A DNA stretch of 64,000 nt, taken from the NCBI GenBank assembly GCA_029721435.1, contig CM056583.1:78310620-78374619 (forward strand). Reading direction: 5' to 3'. The notes under the pieces were generated by a model that searched no databases, had not been told where the DNA came from, and saw nothing but the letters and a program-made list of their open reading frames with translations. Both the position numbers and the translations under genes were made by a program. Shown here piece by piece: positions 26,201-40,300 of the stretch (within the stretch, counting starts at the first letter, position 1; each line of letters begins with the position of its first letter). The stretch is from Gymnothorax reevesii (taxonomy: Eukaryota; Chordata; Actinopteri; Anguilliformes; Muraenidae).

Positions 26201-29200
26201 TTTTTTGGCAATGGAAGAGCTACATCTGTATTCGCTCTGGAAGACAAAGAGCTTCCCTCTATCAAACCTGCAAGCAGCAGCTGCATGGCTTCTGTTTCAT
26301 TCACTCAAAGTGCGACATGAAGAAGCTGTTCCTTTCTAAGAGAGCGTGTGAGAGGAAGGGAAAAAGAAATGATTTCTGGAGACAAGATTCAAAGGGAGAG
26401 CGAGAGAGAGAGATGTGGAAGTGTAACCTTACCTGGAAACCGTTGAGGTCTGTGAAGAATCGATCGCTGCTGTTCAGGCCTGACGTTATCCTCATGGCAA
26501 TTTCACGGTTGAACTCTCCCCTTATATCCACGGTATTGGAGACCTCCACAGACTGGCCCTCAATGCCTGGAACACAGAGTTGAAATAGTAACTCAATTAG
26601 AGAGCCCCCACAACTGACGACTGGGTCTGTTCTTTTTTTTATTTTCCTACTGGACAAGTGCGCCGGCCCATTTCTCAAGATTTCTGTCGAGCTCTGGTGG
26701 GAGCAAAGAGTAATGCTCTAAAAACACCATTAGTCAACAGGATCCGAGCTCACGAGCAGAGGTCACAGCAAACCTGTATATTTGAGAGCTTCAACATGTA
26801 TTTATACTCGCCAGAACTTCCAGCAATATGGTTTGCATATCAATAACCTAAAGAGAAGCCACGTGAATTTTAAGCTCAGCTAAACACAATTTACTCTTTG
26901 AAAGTGAAAAAATGAAGACAGGTGGACCAATGCAATTCATTAAATAATCCAAATGTTACGTTCCACAGTTTTCATCACAGCACTGAATGGCGATGCGAAC
27001 GCTAGTGATTTGTCAGAACCTGTAACTAAGGTTATATAGCACTGGTAACACTTTACAATTAGGGTACATTAATTAACATTAGTTCATGAAGCATCAGTTA
27101 ATTAGCAGATAACCAATGCATTAGATAGCTGAATAAGCATTATGCAACCATAATTGACCATTTATTAATTTCTTTGTTTCCCTTATTGTTAAGTCCAAAA
27201 GATCCCTTAAGTATCTCCTTCGAAGCACTTCAAACCGTTAAACCCTTTAGTAATGCAATAATGCATAAATTAGTACCTTAGTTGATGTGAACATCATTCA
27301 TAAATGATTACCAGATGCGTTAGTTAAATGTTAATCAGCTGTTAGTTAATGCCTATTACTGCATTTACTAATGTTAATTATTGTACCCTTATCGCACAAT
27401 GTTACCATAGCACTTTGCTTATCTTACAGGGGACACCACTTAAAATGTCACTGTGTTATGGAAACCCACTGGTCAAACATTCAGGTTTTAAAAGACTCGG
27501 TGATGTGAAAATTACATCAGCCGAGAAAAGAAGGCGACTCTCATCATATTCATTCCAAGAACGGAATCTCCATTTCTAAATTGGAGAGAGGAGAGAAAGC
27601 CCAGCAATATCTAGGTCAAAGAACAGAATGATGAAAGGATAACATTATTTATATCGAGCTCTCTGCGCACCACTGGGATGATATACGGCCATAATACGCA
27701 TGATGATGCCTATAGAACATGCATTCAGAATGCAATGCTAAGGTGCTTTGTTGGATGCCTTGTGGAAGTAAATATAATCAGTCTTTTTCCTGGGCAAAGC
27801 CATTTGCAGGCATGGGGTGCATACATTCCAGTTCCATTAATGTCACATTGTTTGTGGAAGCTCAATCACTTAAATGTTGTGTGTCGAGGGGAATGGTCTC
27901 TTGTATGCAAATGACTGCATATCTCATTATTTGAAAGCCTAGGGGCTACTCAAGTTACTTAGGGTAAATCCCTTACAAAAACAGATTTAACGTGATGCCG
28001 TGATAATGAAAGAGAAAGACGGTGCAACTTTCTGGAGCTCACTCTACACTCTACCCCTGTGGAGTCAGGTTTTCTTTTTTTTTTTCCATTAGACGTTTCT
28101 CCTTTGGTTCTCAAATATTTGCACGCAACAAAGGAGCATGATTTCAAATCAAGGTTTAGCAATTATCTTTTGTCTAATATTTGCAGACCTATGTAAACAA
28201 GAACAAAATTCCCCACTAATTACGAGCCGTCAGAATTTCTCCTGAGCAGAGAGTATAAACGGTATATCAACATCAATTATATAAGGTGCATTACGAAGCA
28301 CTTGCTACAGTGTTGAAAGGTGATGGCAAAGCTGTAATCCTTGCTGGTATTTTCACAAATGTTGCTTTATGCTACTCTGCATGTGCATGCTATTTCTGAA
28401 CAACCCCATAACCCACAAAGCTCTTATTGTAGGGAACTAAAGAGAGGAGGGATAGAAAAAGAATGTTTATATAAATGCTACAGGCCAAAGAACAAGAAAA
28501 TTCTATGACTACTGCCTCTCTGGGATCCCACCAGTCGCGATTGCGGTTCAAGCATTTTTTTCAGGATAGCAGTTCTCATTATAACGTGTTCAGAAAGTGT
28601 GTACTCAGACGACACCCACCTTCAAACTCAGCCTTACGCTATATCCCAGTCATTCACCTGTAATATTTTTGTGGCAGCATCTTAAAAGGTTGCAAAGCTA
28701 TTGTTCACAAACAGCCATATTAAAACTGGCTAAAATACTCAAAACAGATTTCATCGTAGAGTACTTTTGCTGCAATTTGCCTTGAACACACACACAGACA
28801 CAAACACACAGATCAAATGAAAATAACATCAGCATCACTATCGCGGCTGATAACTATTCACACTGGCGGTTAAGGTGTATGCAAGGCTGCCATAATGCTA
28901 GCAGTTATATTGGGGGGCACGCAATGCACAAACTTCTCTCGCCATTCACACTAATTTTCACCTCCGTCTCAACAGGCTAGTCAAAGATCAAATCACACGA
29001 TGACCCTTATCCGCAACACATCCCATCTGAACCGAGGTCAATGCGTCCACGTCTCACTAGTTGCCTGTAAAGCACCGCAGAGAACAACATTGTGCAAAGG
29101 TGATGAACATTAGCCTGGAAGAAGCGGTCGCAACAGAATGAGAGAGAGCAGTTTACATCAGTCCAATCCCAATGTATTCGTCAACAACTTTAAGGAAATA

Positions 29201-32200
29201 TGGAGGAAGTTCGACGAGGTTATCAGCCGAACGACTCACATTTTAACGACCCCCCCCCACCCCTTGAGGGAGAAACAGCTTCGGTGAATGAAGCAAAGTG
29301 CACTCTGCTTTCCTCTTTTAGACTTGGAAGCTCTCGTTTTAGCTCAGCTTCAGGGACTGGTGACCCCCCTTGTGGGCAATTAAGTCCGCAGCTTCCCTCA
29401 ATCGCCCCGGTCACACTGTCAGGAAACTCCCCCGAAGGCCTATGGCCTCCAATACCATTAAGTGTGAGAGCATGCAGAGGCATAGGGCAGCGGTTCTCCT
29501 TTCCCTGAAGCTCCTGGTCCTGCTGAGCACATTGGCCGTCCACCCCTACCCTTCTCCCAGGAGCAGAGTGAAAATTAAAGTCCTGTGGCTCTTTATCCTT
29601 TCAGCTTCTTCACTTTTCAGAGGATTTTTTATTGCTTCTGCTCCAATGAGCACAGTCAGCTCCTCACTCTCCCACTTCTCCTCACATTTCTAATCTCCAG
29701 TGCTTCAACTCCCTTGCTATCAATAGGCTATAAGCTGTTAGCACAGCAGTCTTGGGTAGCCGCATAATCTCGTTCCTTTGGTCCGCTTGGGCCACTTCGG
29801 GGAGTCCCGCACCAAGGTGTCTGCATATCAAAGCACTCTTGTAATTTGTCCCTTTTTGTGACCCGGTGAACACATGGAGCAGAGTAACATGGTGAATGAA
29901 AGGCCCTGGTTCCCCGCCTGTCCTCCCTTCTGGAAGGTTCTGACTGTGTTGCTCTGTTATCGTGAAGAGCTGAGCTCCAGTGAGGGCCCCCGCTGGAGTG
30001 TTACTTGGCAGGACATGTGCAAGCAGAGCTCCACGAAAGCTCCACACCTGGCTCAGAGTTTCGGCCCTTTACGGGCTCACGACCAACAAAAGCCCGTCAT
30101 CGGTCTCCAAAGCCAAGGCCCCTTGAGTGTGGAATGGCCAAGCCAGGATTCATATGAGCCCACGCGCTCTAGCCCTGTGCCAGTCCCTCAAAGCAAAATT
30201 TACAAAGCATACGAATGGGTTAGGCTACTCACGTCCTCTGCAATTCACTCATGTTGTGAAGGTATCTCCTGAGGTATCACTTCAGACCCATATCCTCTAC
30301 TGAATGAATGTCTTTGTGTTTCAAAGCATACATTTATTCAACTGTCACAGAGAAACTCCACAGTGCTGGCTCACAATTCACTGGATAGAAGATGCATAAA
30401 ACTTTAGGGAAACATAACCTGTTGTTTTTGGCTTCTGTTTCATATGGACACCATTAGACTCCATTCAATCAACATTTCCAACAGTCTGAGCCAGTAGAAT
30501 GGCTCAAAACATGCATTGATATCATCAAATGGAGTTGTTTACACTCCATGGCTTGAAAAATAAAAAATAAATAAAGCTTTTGGCAAAAAAAAACAAAAAA
30601 AAAAAACATAAAATAGTACAGAAGTAAATTCAAGGATAAATAGGTTTGATCAGGAAAAGATTATGCTATTAATTTTCAGAACCTTGATACTTCAAGAATA
30701 GAAAAGTACTGGACACTCCACGTTACAAGGCTGGATTAATTAAAAAAAAAAAAAGCTAACACGCCGCCTTACTAGTAAAAGATTATTAATTAAAATTGTG
30801 TGCTCGCCTTATGTAACCCCTCTCATATCATCAGCGCTGCCCCCAGTCACAATACCATCAGTCACAATACCCCCAGTCACAATGCCATCGGTCACAATAC
30901 CCCCAGTCACAATACCATCAGTCACAATACCCCCAGTCACAATACCCCCAAGTCACAATACCCCCAGTCACAATACCATCAGTCACAACACCCCCAGTCA
31001 CAATACCATCAGTCACAACACCCCCAGTCACAATACCACCAGTCACAATACCATCGGTCACAATACCCCCAGTCACAATACCATCAGTCACAATACCCCC
31101 AGTCGCAATACCATCAGTCACAATACCCCCAGTCACAATACCATCAGTCACAATACCCCCAGTCACAATACCATCAGTCACAATACCACCAGTCACAATA
31201 CCATCAATCATAATACCCCCAGTCACAATCTCCATAGAAATCTGAATGGAATCAAAAAAAAAAACAAAACTTGCCAGTACCACAGAGATCAAATGAATCA
31301 GGACAATACTAATACAATACAGGACAAGGTGAGTATTGATGCTTTTAAAGGAAACTGCAGACTATAAACTGAAAAAGGAGATGGTAGTTCATACAGCTTT
31401 TAGTTTAACGCTCTCTGAAAAGATTGGTAATCTGCAAGTAAACAGCAATTAATCTCACACACGCGCACACACGCACTCATACAGTGCGGAGAAAAAGTAT
31501 TAGCCACCCTTGGCAGCAACAAATGCAATCTAATGTTTACAGTAACTGGCAACGAGTCTTTTCCATTGCTGTGGAGGAATTATTATTGGCATACCTTTGC
31601 CAGAAGCCATACCATTATTTAATCTGCTCCAGCCGCGTGGCTGAAGCTAAGCAGGTGTGGGCTTGGTTAGTACTTGGGTGGGAGACCACCTGGGAAAACC
31701 AAGTTGCTGCTGGAAGAGGTGTTGGTGGGACAGTAGGTTGCAATCTTACCTCTGGCGGGATAATCCCCAGTGCAGTGATGGGAACACTGTACTGAATGAG
31801 ACCCCGTCTTTCGGAAGAGGCGTTAAACCGAGGTCCTGACTCAATGTGGTCATTAAAGATCCTATGACACTCTTCGATAAGAGTAGGGGGTTCCCTGGTG
31901 TCATGGTTAAAGTCCCAACCTGGCTCTTCCGACCTGCCCCCTGATCTAATTGGCTGTGCAAATTGCCCTCTCTCTCCCCACCTCAACCCCCAGGGCTCCC
32001 TTGAAAAAGGATTGGAAAATTTCAATCTCAATGGGACTTCCCTGGCTAAATAAAAATAATAAACAAAATTAATTAAATAGCTTAAATGGTTGATTTAGTA
32101 ACACAAGGTGCCATTACTTTTTGAAATAGGGCCAGGCAGGATTAGATAACTTTTTCCTTCAATAACTCAAATAATCATTGGGTTTTGTGATTAATTTGGG

Positions 32201-34354
32201 TCATCTCTGCAGATATGTCAACCCCTTCAGATTCTCACCTGTATCCCTTCAGTAAATGTCCATAAAATTCTTTAAAAATCCTAAAAAATTAAAATAAAAA
32301 AAATCCATTAGGTTACTTTACAGTATTTTTTGAATATAAATTCTTTATTTATGAAATTATAAATGGACTATGAGAATTTCGTAAAAATATTTTTAAAAGC
32401 TTATAAAAGCTTTCTATTCAAATATGTATATAAAAAACTTGAAATCCTCATCCAGGAAAGTGAAAATTGCCACACTCATGCCGATTTTAAGGATCCTCAA
32501 TTTTGCTACATTCTGAAAATCTTGACCTGAATGCCAATTTCTTATCGATATTCTTATCATTCCACTCATCAATCATGAGGGAAAAGGACAGCAGACAGTC
32601 TCAGCCGATGCGGAGCAGCCTCAGGAATCGAGCTCTTCTTCATCATTTGTATTGCGCTTGTATGCTTCTACCTGATGCTTATGGCAATCGAGCAGACTGT
32701 ACCTAATCCTTCACAGTCTATGGTCCGTGCGCATGTTTAGCTGAAGCTCAGAAAAGCGGTTCACTACGGCCAATGGCAAATTGGATAGCCTCCAATAATA
32801 AATATTTTGAACAAAGTCCTTTTGTAATAAAAAAATCTGGATAACGTTATTGGTATGTCCGTAAGCTGAGTAAATGGAGGAAAATCCTTGTAACTAATGG
32901 ATATTCCGAAGAAATTGACATGTACGTTGTATGTCATTGTCGAATATTACAAATAGTTTGATAATTTGAAACAATGAAGTCTGAGAAATATGTCAGATAT
33001 GAAATTTATATATAAAAAAAAGTATAATGGACATTCCTATTAATCTGAATTCTAATGAGCAGTTTGTGCTTAAAAGAACCCTAACAAGCAGCACTTTGCT
33101 AAGTGTGCCTAGAAGCAAGGCGAAGATTTGAGCATCAGCTGTGTTTGAAAGGGAGCCAAATAACTGATGCCCAAATTGCAGGTGCATTGGCCACAAAAAC
33201 AGCAAAAATATACTGGACAGCAATTATCAAAAATAACGGCAACAAATGGCCAACACCAAGAAACTGCAAGAATAAATAAAAAGTTTTTGGCAGCATATCA
33301 AAGCTCTCTTATAGGGGCAGATGGCCACTTGGTAAGATAGTTGCTCAGGACCACAACAACTACTGCAGCAAAAATCATGAGAGAATTGAATCAATCCATA
33401 CCTGAAGTCATCTCAACAATGAAATAAACACACCTGTTCAACACAAAGCTGTTATTTGTGGCAGTGTCGCCAAGTGGACACCATTTGTATGCAAACATAA
33501 TGCACAGAGGTGCAGAACATAACAAAATATATGAATTCTGCACCACTGAGCAATGTAATACAGCCAAAAGTAAAGGTTGAATGATCCATCTATTGTTCAT
33601 TTTAATCCATCTGGATGCGTGCTTATATCTCCTAACGAAGTTGTGGTACCGCTTCCGCTATTAGTCACACTTCAGCCGATCGGATTTTACCTTACTGGAA
33701 TTGTAACAAATCAGATTGTACATAATTGGAATTTTTCCCTTAGTTGGTGATGAAAAATAATCTGGCTATCTGGACAGGTTTAAGTTTGCAGAAAGCCAAA
33801 AGCGGTATTCAATCCACAATGTCTGATGCCAACTGTGAAGTACCGAGGCATTTCTATAAGGCTATGAACAGTAATTTCACAGGACTCAACGTGTCCAGTA
33901 GTTACTCACCAAGATTTTGAACAAACAATAAGAAATCATTTTAGAATATAAGACGGGTCCTGTTCTTTCATGTTGCCAGATAAACACTAACAAAACTTTA
34001 AAAATGGTTCTAAGAAGTAAAACCACAGGGATGAGTTCACTGAAGTTTAATTTCAACAAATCTGAATATATCTCAAGTGAGCAAGGAAGCTTTCTCAAAG
34101 AAATAAAGACTGTCACTCTTCAGTAATCATGAATATCTCATGACAAACAGATATTGATTGAAACTGCTCAGAAGGTGAGGTGTGGGCCCACACATTATTA
34201 GGATTATCAGCTTAAACTAAATGGGAGAATCCCACTTTAATATACATTCAAAGCAAAAGTGAAATAAGTTAACTTTGTCTTACAAACAATTTTATTCCAA
34301 AGAGATGAAGTGTTCTGAAAATATAGCATAGTGAATTGTATTTACATACCCATG

Positions 34355-34399
<45 letters not shown>

Positions 34400-37300
34400 G
34401 TACACACATAAACATACAAAAGCGTACAAACACACACAAACTCAATGTTTCAGAAGACGACTGAACTGAAACTAAAGGAGGCATAAAAAATCCCTTATAA
34501 CTAATGATAAGTCTCAGCCAGTTTTAAGTTATTTTCCTTAATGAAGTTTTTGTCAACTCTGAAAACAGTCAACACAATCTGATGCAGCCAGTTCTCCTTA
34601 TTGTGACATGACAAAAACATTAAAATGATTAAAACCAATCAAAACAAATAGAGATTCACCTGCACACTAAGCCCTCGCCAACTGCTGATTAGTGGCCATC
34701 ACTGATATATAATATACTTACAAACACACACACTGTACATGAGAATTCTTGCCCTGCCTGGCAAAAAGTTCCTTGAAACAATCTAAGAAAAGAAATAATA
34801 ACATTATGACTCAAAATACCAACATGTATGTAATACTGTACTCTATTAATGTTTTGGGAAAAAAAAGAAAGAACCAAAATGATCTATTCATGCAATGTAA
34901 AATCTATTTCCTCCAATCGAGGATTCACTTTTAACGGCAGTCCAAAAGATTACGGTAAATTATGTCCACTAAGTTTAAGCCAGGTATGAATATTCTAATT
35001 TAATTCAATCTATGTTTTAAGGAACTACACTGAAATGAAAAAACGCACAAGCAAACCCCTTTGCCATCCAGCACCATAAAGACAACAACAGAACTGGTCG
35101 TTCACAGGAGACAGATACTTACAGACGCTCATATCTGGTAATGGCTGAAAGAAAGTTCACAGAAGATTAAACTTACCAATAAGCACAGTCAGTCTAAGCA
35201 TCAAATTTTTTTTTAAAAGTATGGAACATTCAAAAATCTGACAGGTAGAGGACTCAAAAGAATCTTTGCCCCCCCAAGATAGGAGGGAGGATGGTGAGAG
35301 AGGCAAAACAAGAATCACTGTGAAATCAGACCGTTAACCTGTGGGTTGAACTGAAGAGGGAGGTTAGTAAGTGCGAACCAAAGGAATTTGATGAACACAA
35401 AGCCAAGAATTTGACTAATCTCGTAAGGAATGTTCCAAGATCCCACCAATTATGTGCCTGACCTTGTGATACAGAACAGAAAAAAAGACTCTATGCATCC
35501 TAGCTTTGTAAGAGGAGATCGCACCGAGTATAAAAGGCGTGCCTTTTAGCATCTGCTTCGATTGCTTTTTTCTCAAAAGTAGTCCACTACATTCCAAATG
35601 GTAATGACATCCACAGAATATTTTACAGAAAAATAGAATATGCTAGCCATCCTGTGCAGTGATCTTACCGCTACATATTACATTGAGTTCAAAGAGTGAA
35701 GTACTTCTGATTGTGCATTGGCAGTCAGGAGATGTTCAATGTAAGGTCTATTTTCCCATTTTATTACCATATTACATTGTTTTACCTACTTTTGCCATCT
35801 ACATGTTTAAAAATAGAATAGCACCACATTGCTGTTAACACCAAAAACTACATCTGTAGCATAGTATAGAGAACAGTTACAGCCCTTCTGCTAGACCTGT
35901 GCCCTAAACCTACGGACATAAATTCTATCATAGACATGACTTTTTATAGCTGTCCGTTCTGGGAATCTGAGCCCACAGGAGGCTACAGACGCACCCGATT
36001 GAGGTGCTTGTTTCCATCAGAGAATAATCATGATTAATCTGACATAACTTGCACAGTAATTGTATTACCTAGGAAGAAGATGTCCAACACACAGCAAAAT
36101 CCCTCTCATCTCTCATAATTAGTAGTGATATCTGTCCGTTTACATGCAAATTTGGAGGTGAAAGCACTAGAATCAGCCATGCACACGTTTCTTCGATGCG
36201 GGAGAAAAAAACCACAAAGGTATATATTAAAAAAAAAACCCACAGGGGCCTATTGACCTAAAGATTATATGACTAATATATAATATTTGAAATGGGATAA
36301 TGATTTTTTTTCATTATTATTCTTATCCTTAATATGATTACTGGAAGATATTGATAGGGGCTGACACATGATTAATAAAACATGGACCAATGACCCTTCT
36401 CGTTTCATTGTGCGGCTGCGACTGGTACGCAGTGACGCCTGTGGGAAAATAACCAAAGATCCGCTATGGCAGACGACTGCAACTCGAGCACCGCAAGACA
36501 GAAAGATGAAAAATCTTTATGGAACTCAACTCATGAGGAAAAATAGGAGACACTGCTGATGGGCCAGCTCAGCTCCCGCAGAGCGCGTCAGAGTTTCAGA
36601 AATATGTTTCTCACGCCAGCTGAACAAATATGACACCGAATATTTGCGCACCAAATCTGTTGATGCGGAGACACTGCTGAACATCTTGATCCAGAGGACA
36701 GAGTAATAGAGAGAACCCATTCTATTTATTGAAGTATTTATTTTAGGGGGTTAATACTCATTTCTTCTCATATAGAACGCCTTGTTGTGCTGCCGAGGCC
36801 GTCGACAGCTGAGATCCAGCTGCTGTTGGTGGCTCAGGCCAGCCAGAGCACGCAGCTATTAGATGTGAGAGGACTGAATGTTCCTGTTTAAACAGAATAA
36901 TTCTGCACAATGAAGTGCTTGGAAACCCTGTCGACTTTAGCCCTCCCACTCTGCACAAAATCTGGAGCAAACTATGTGTAATTCCTTCAACACTTTTCAC
37001 TCTATCAACACCAAATCAGTAAGAAAATACATGGCCCAATACCACCGACTGTGTGAACTGAGAGATGTTCAAAATTCCCAAAAATGTCCAAATATAACTT
37101 GTGCCTTCTAGTAGCCTCTCTAGCTGATGTCACTTGGTATTTACACTGTATATTAGCATAGCAGTTCACCAGCCATACTTGCCAATATAACACTTTTTTT
37201 AGAAAGCAGGAAAGTGCATAATATCTTGACATCATCACAAATGTTGTATATATTTCATCAATGCAGAATACTGTTTTGTTAACATGTAATAATATTGTAA

Positions 37301-40300
37301 AAGATGAAATTACAAATGTACTACAGCAAAAGTGTGTGTATGAAGTTTTTAAAGTAGTAAGTAGTGTATTTGTATGGGGAAATCGTTACACTGGGTTAAA
37401 TATATCTGAAATTGGAAGGGCGGGCTACATCGGCACTGAAGGTTTTGGTAACTGACAGTCCCAAAATTTTTGGCCGAGGTAAACGAAAGTGGAAAACCGC
37501 ATACAGCGAAGCAGAATGACTGAGGGAATTAGATAGCATTAGCGAACAAAACCTGGATCCCTCTAAAGAAGAGACGAAAATTGTCACCTGCCGTGCGAAA
37601 ATGGAGAACAGATTTACCGATCGGCCAGTAAGTTGCACAGGCTTCTCTCTGTACTTTGCCACTCTGGTGGATGAAAAAATATAGGAGCCAATTTTCACTC
37701 TCCTCTTCCATTTCCACACAACTAACAGCCTCTTTTGTCCGCTGGAACTAATGGACCAACATGAACCGTGTGTATTGTTCTTAGGAGGGCTCTGACGCAT
37801 GCCATACAGGCTGCGGGCAGGGCGGTGCACATCCATTCGTTTGATTTAACGTCACATTTCAAATAGAAGCTGGGCGAGCGAGTATGCTGGATGATGCCTG
37901 AAATGACGTGATGTATTATGAAAACATTTTGTAATCCGCCATCTATAAAAGCCTGCAATCAGAAATTGGGACAAGTACGCTGCCAATCAAACAGCGCCAT
38001 GTTTCAGAAGAATACAGGAATGAATGATTCATTATCTTGGTACTTAGATATGCTATAACAATGTTTTAATACAGTAGCTATATAAACCATTAAGACAAAC
38101 TACACCTCTATTGAACCATCCCCGCATGCAACCCATCCCAGTAACTTACTGACTCAATATGCTATTACTCTCTATGTTGTTTGCAGTAGTCATTGAAAAT
38201 TGCCTATGAGAGCAATATAATTCTAATAAGTCTTCATAAAGTAAAAATCAATTCATAATTTCTGGTTGGTAAGCCAAAAAGTTCATTTTGCACCCCGCTC
38301 CCAAATCTGAACTAAAGTAAAAATAGCTCATCTGGGATTTATTCAACATAATTATCCAGCTGAAGTAGTAACCCTGCGCTGTTACAAAAGGGCCCTGTAA
38401 GCAGCTAACAATAGTCCCTCACATAGTGTCCTGCTGTACATTGGAGCCCGGGGGACGTAAGGGAATCTCTCACTCGCGACGAACTGCAGTGCCGACTGAA
38501 AGCAGGGGCGCACCTGGATGTTTAGCAGGAATTCCAATATGGGGAGGAAAAAAATAGCAAAACTAAGCAAAACAATAATATAAAAATGTACTTTTCAAAG
38601 AATGCTTTCCGCATTGGAAACAGGGGGGATGAGGGGCCCCCACTGAATCATGGGATTAAAAGCCATAAATTACAGTGATAAACTGTTTATAGCAGAGAAT
38701 AATTACATGATCCCTCCCTCCCACTCAACTGCAGCAGAGAGACCCGGCATAAAGTATGGCTGCCTGCATTACCCATGTCAGCTCTTCATTTCACCCTTCC
38801 ACTGTACACCGCCGTCAGGTCACAAGACGCAATAAAATGTCATCAGTTTTTTATGAATGTTTTAAATTACCTGTGTCTGCATGTTATGGCTATCAGGGGT
38901 CAGAGGCATGGGCTTATTCTCTGAAGATAGGAGACAGCGCGTACAAATAATGGGCCCTGTTTACTGAAACAGTATCTGCACGCTAGAGCCATGTAATGCA
39001 ATACTATAGTGTCAAAAAAAAAACATGCGTAGCAAAATAACTAGCCCTGTTTAGAGAGTGTTTTATAATTATCTAAATATTTTGAAGCATAACTGCACTA
39101 ATTTCAGCACAGATGATTTTTTAAGACGCATTTAAAATATTTATGCAAAGCCTCAGGGACAAATTGTTAGCCTCATAGCATAACTGCCGAAGTCTTTTTT
39201 TTTTTGGCTTACTGTTGCAATATCAAAAAAAATTCCAATGTGCTTGCTTAAAATTGTGTTTTTTCTTCTTTTCCAAAAATGTTCAAATATGACTTAGGCA
39301 ACTATGCCATTAGGCTAACAAAATGTATTCAAAGCAATAATATTTCAGTCTTCTTTGCTCTGCATGATGCAGGTCATGTCCGATGATGTGCGTAATGGAG
39401 TTGCACAGCGGAGTAAAAACTGAATTATGTGGCGTGGGTTTGCTTATAATGGCGTCCCAAAGTGGAAAAAAAATGTATCCTAGCTTTGTCCACTACTGAC
39501 AAATCTAGCTGAGAGGATATAAAAATGTGAAAATAGATAATATTTTTTCTCTTCAACTCAGAGATCGCGTTATACTTTCTGATTGTCCGTCATTGTGACG
39601 GACAGAGGCATAAATATTCCGTCATAATCAATTATTATCCGTCATTGTAATTCTATTTTTTAAAATGATAATCGTTTATTTTTTAACGACATAGACAGAA
39701 TAATTTATAGATTACACGTTAGCTGATGCTGACAGTGATTCATGTAGACACACATTGCACATTGTGTTAAATACAGCATGGCGTGAATTTTCAAACTTAC
39801 TGCTGTATGAACTTTATAAAACATCACAAATGATCTCTCCCCCCACACAGTAACAGTGCGCAAATGAACAATGCTTTCAGTTACTGCTGGGTTTCACTAA
39901 GCCTGGCAACCGCAGTTTCGCTAAGCGGTCCTACAAAGCTGCTTATCAACTCGTTATGTCAACCGGTGCTTTCCCGACCTAGATATCTGCGTGTTCACAT
40001 AACAGAGACGGCGTTTGTAGCAAATGACCAATCGTCTACCGGCAGCAGAGCAGCATATTTTACAAATGAATAGAAAATGATCATATTACAAAAATATGAG
40101 AAATACAGGATCATACCAGAGATCCCAAGTCTGAAGCATTCGGCTTGAGTCTCTCACCTCTTAGTGGCATTCACGTTCCTGTGCCATAGTAAGCAATTAG
40201 CCTATTCAATCAACGCGAACTGATGAAGGTCAAGTCATTCAAGTCATTGCACATTAAGTCAATCAGTTTCACATGCACTACGGTGGATTTCCCCACAAGT

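Larger units (their letters stand above)
8733..26432. other. man2a1: man2a1 intron, 17.7 kb
   Basis: The largest fully contained intron. Contents listed separately: a 1.5 kb inverted-repeat transposon with a nested hairpin repeat (8820-10333), a tRNA-derived SINE (12915-13098), a GT microsatellite (17262-17331), a hairpin repeat with an internal duplication (18454-18891), a solo LTR (19964-20273) and a Harbinger-like element split by an LTR (21925-23604). Stretches 10334-12914, 13099-17261, 20274-21924 and 23605-26432 show no gene; an A/T run at 15151-15176 and a GA-rich run at 26394-26413 are the only simple features seen there. Confidence 0.6.

Noticed and set aside
29874..30272. 132-codon frame, and overlapping frames of 102-121 codons at 29200-30047
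   Set aside because: Both strands are equally open because the stretch is less AT-rich; none of the peptides has recognisable features.
30841..31230. CRISPR-like repeat array
   Set aside because: There are no spacers, the units are contiguous, and the context is a vertebrate intron.
30798..31367. Longest open frame in the window (189 codons) and its overlapping partners on both strands
   Set aside because: It is produced by the 15-bp minisatellite, which has no stop in several frames; the peptide is just a repeated [10 protein letters not shown] pattern.
31605..31720. 5S rRNA gene
   Set aside because: The similarity is partial and diverged and continues into a SINE body and A-rich tail, so it is a retroposon.
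37396..37836. 146-codon frame on the minus strand
   Set aside because: It has no recognisable domain, lies deep in an intron, has no splice context, and its composition looks like repeat or random sequence.
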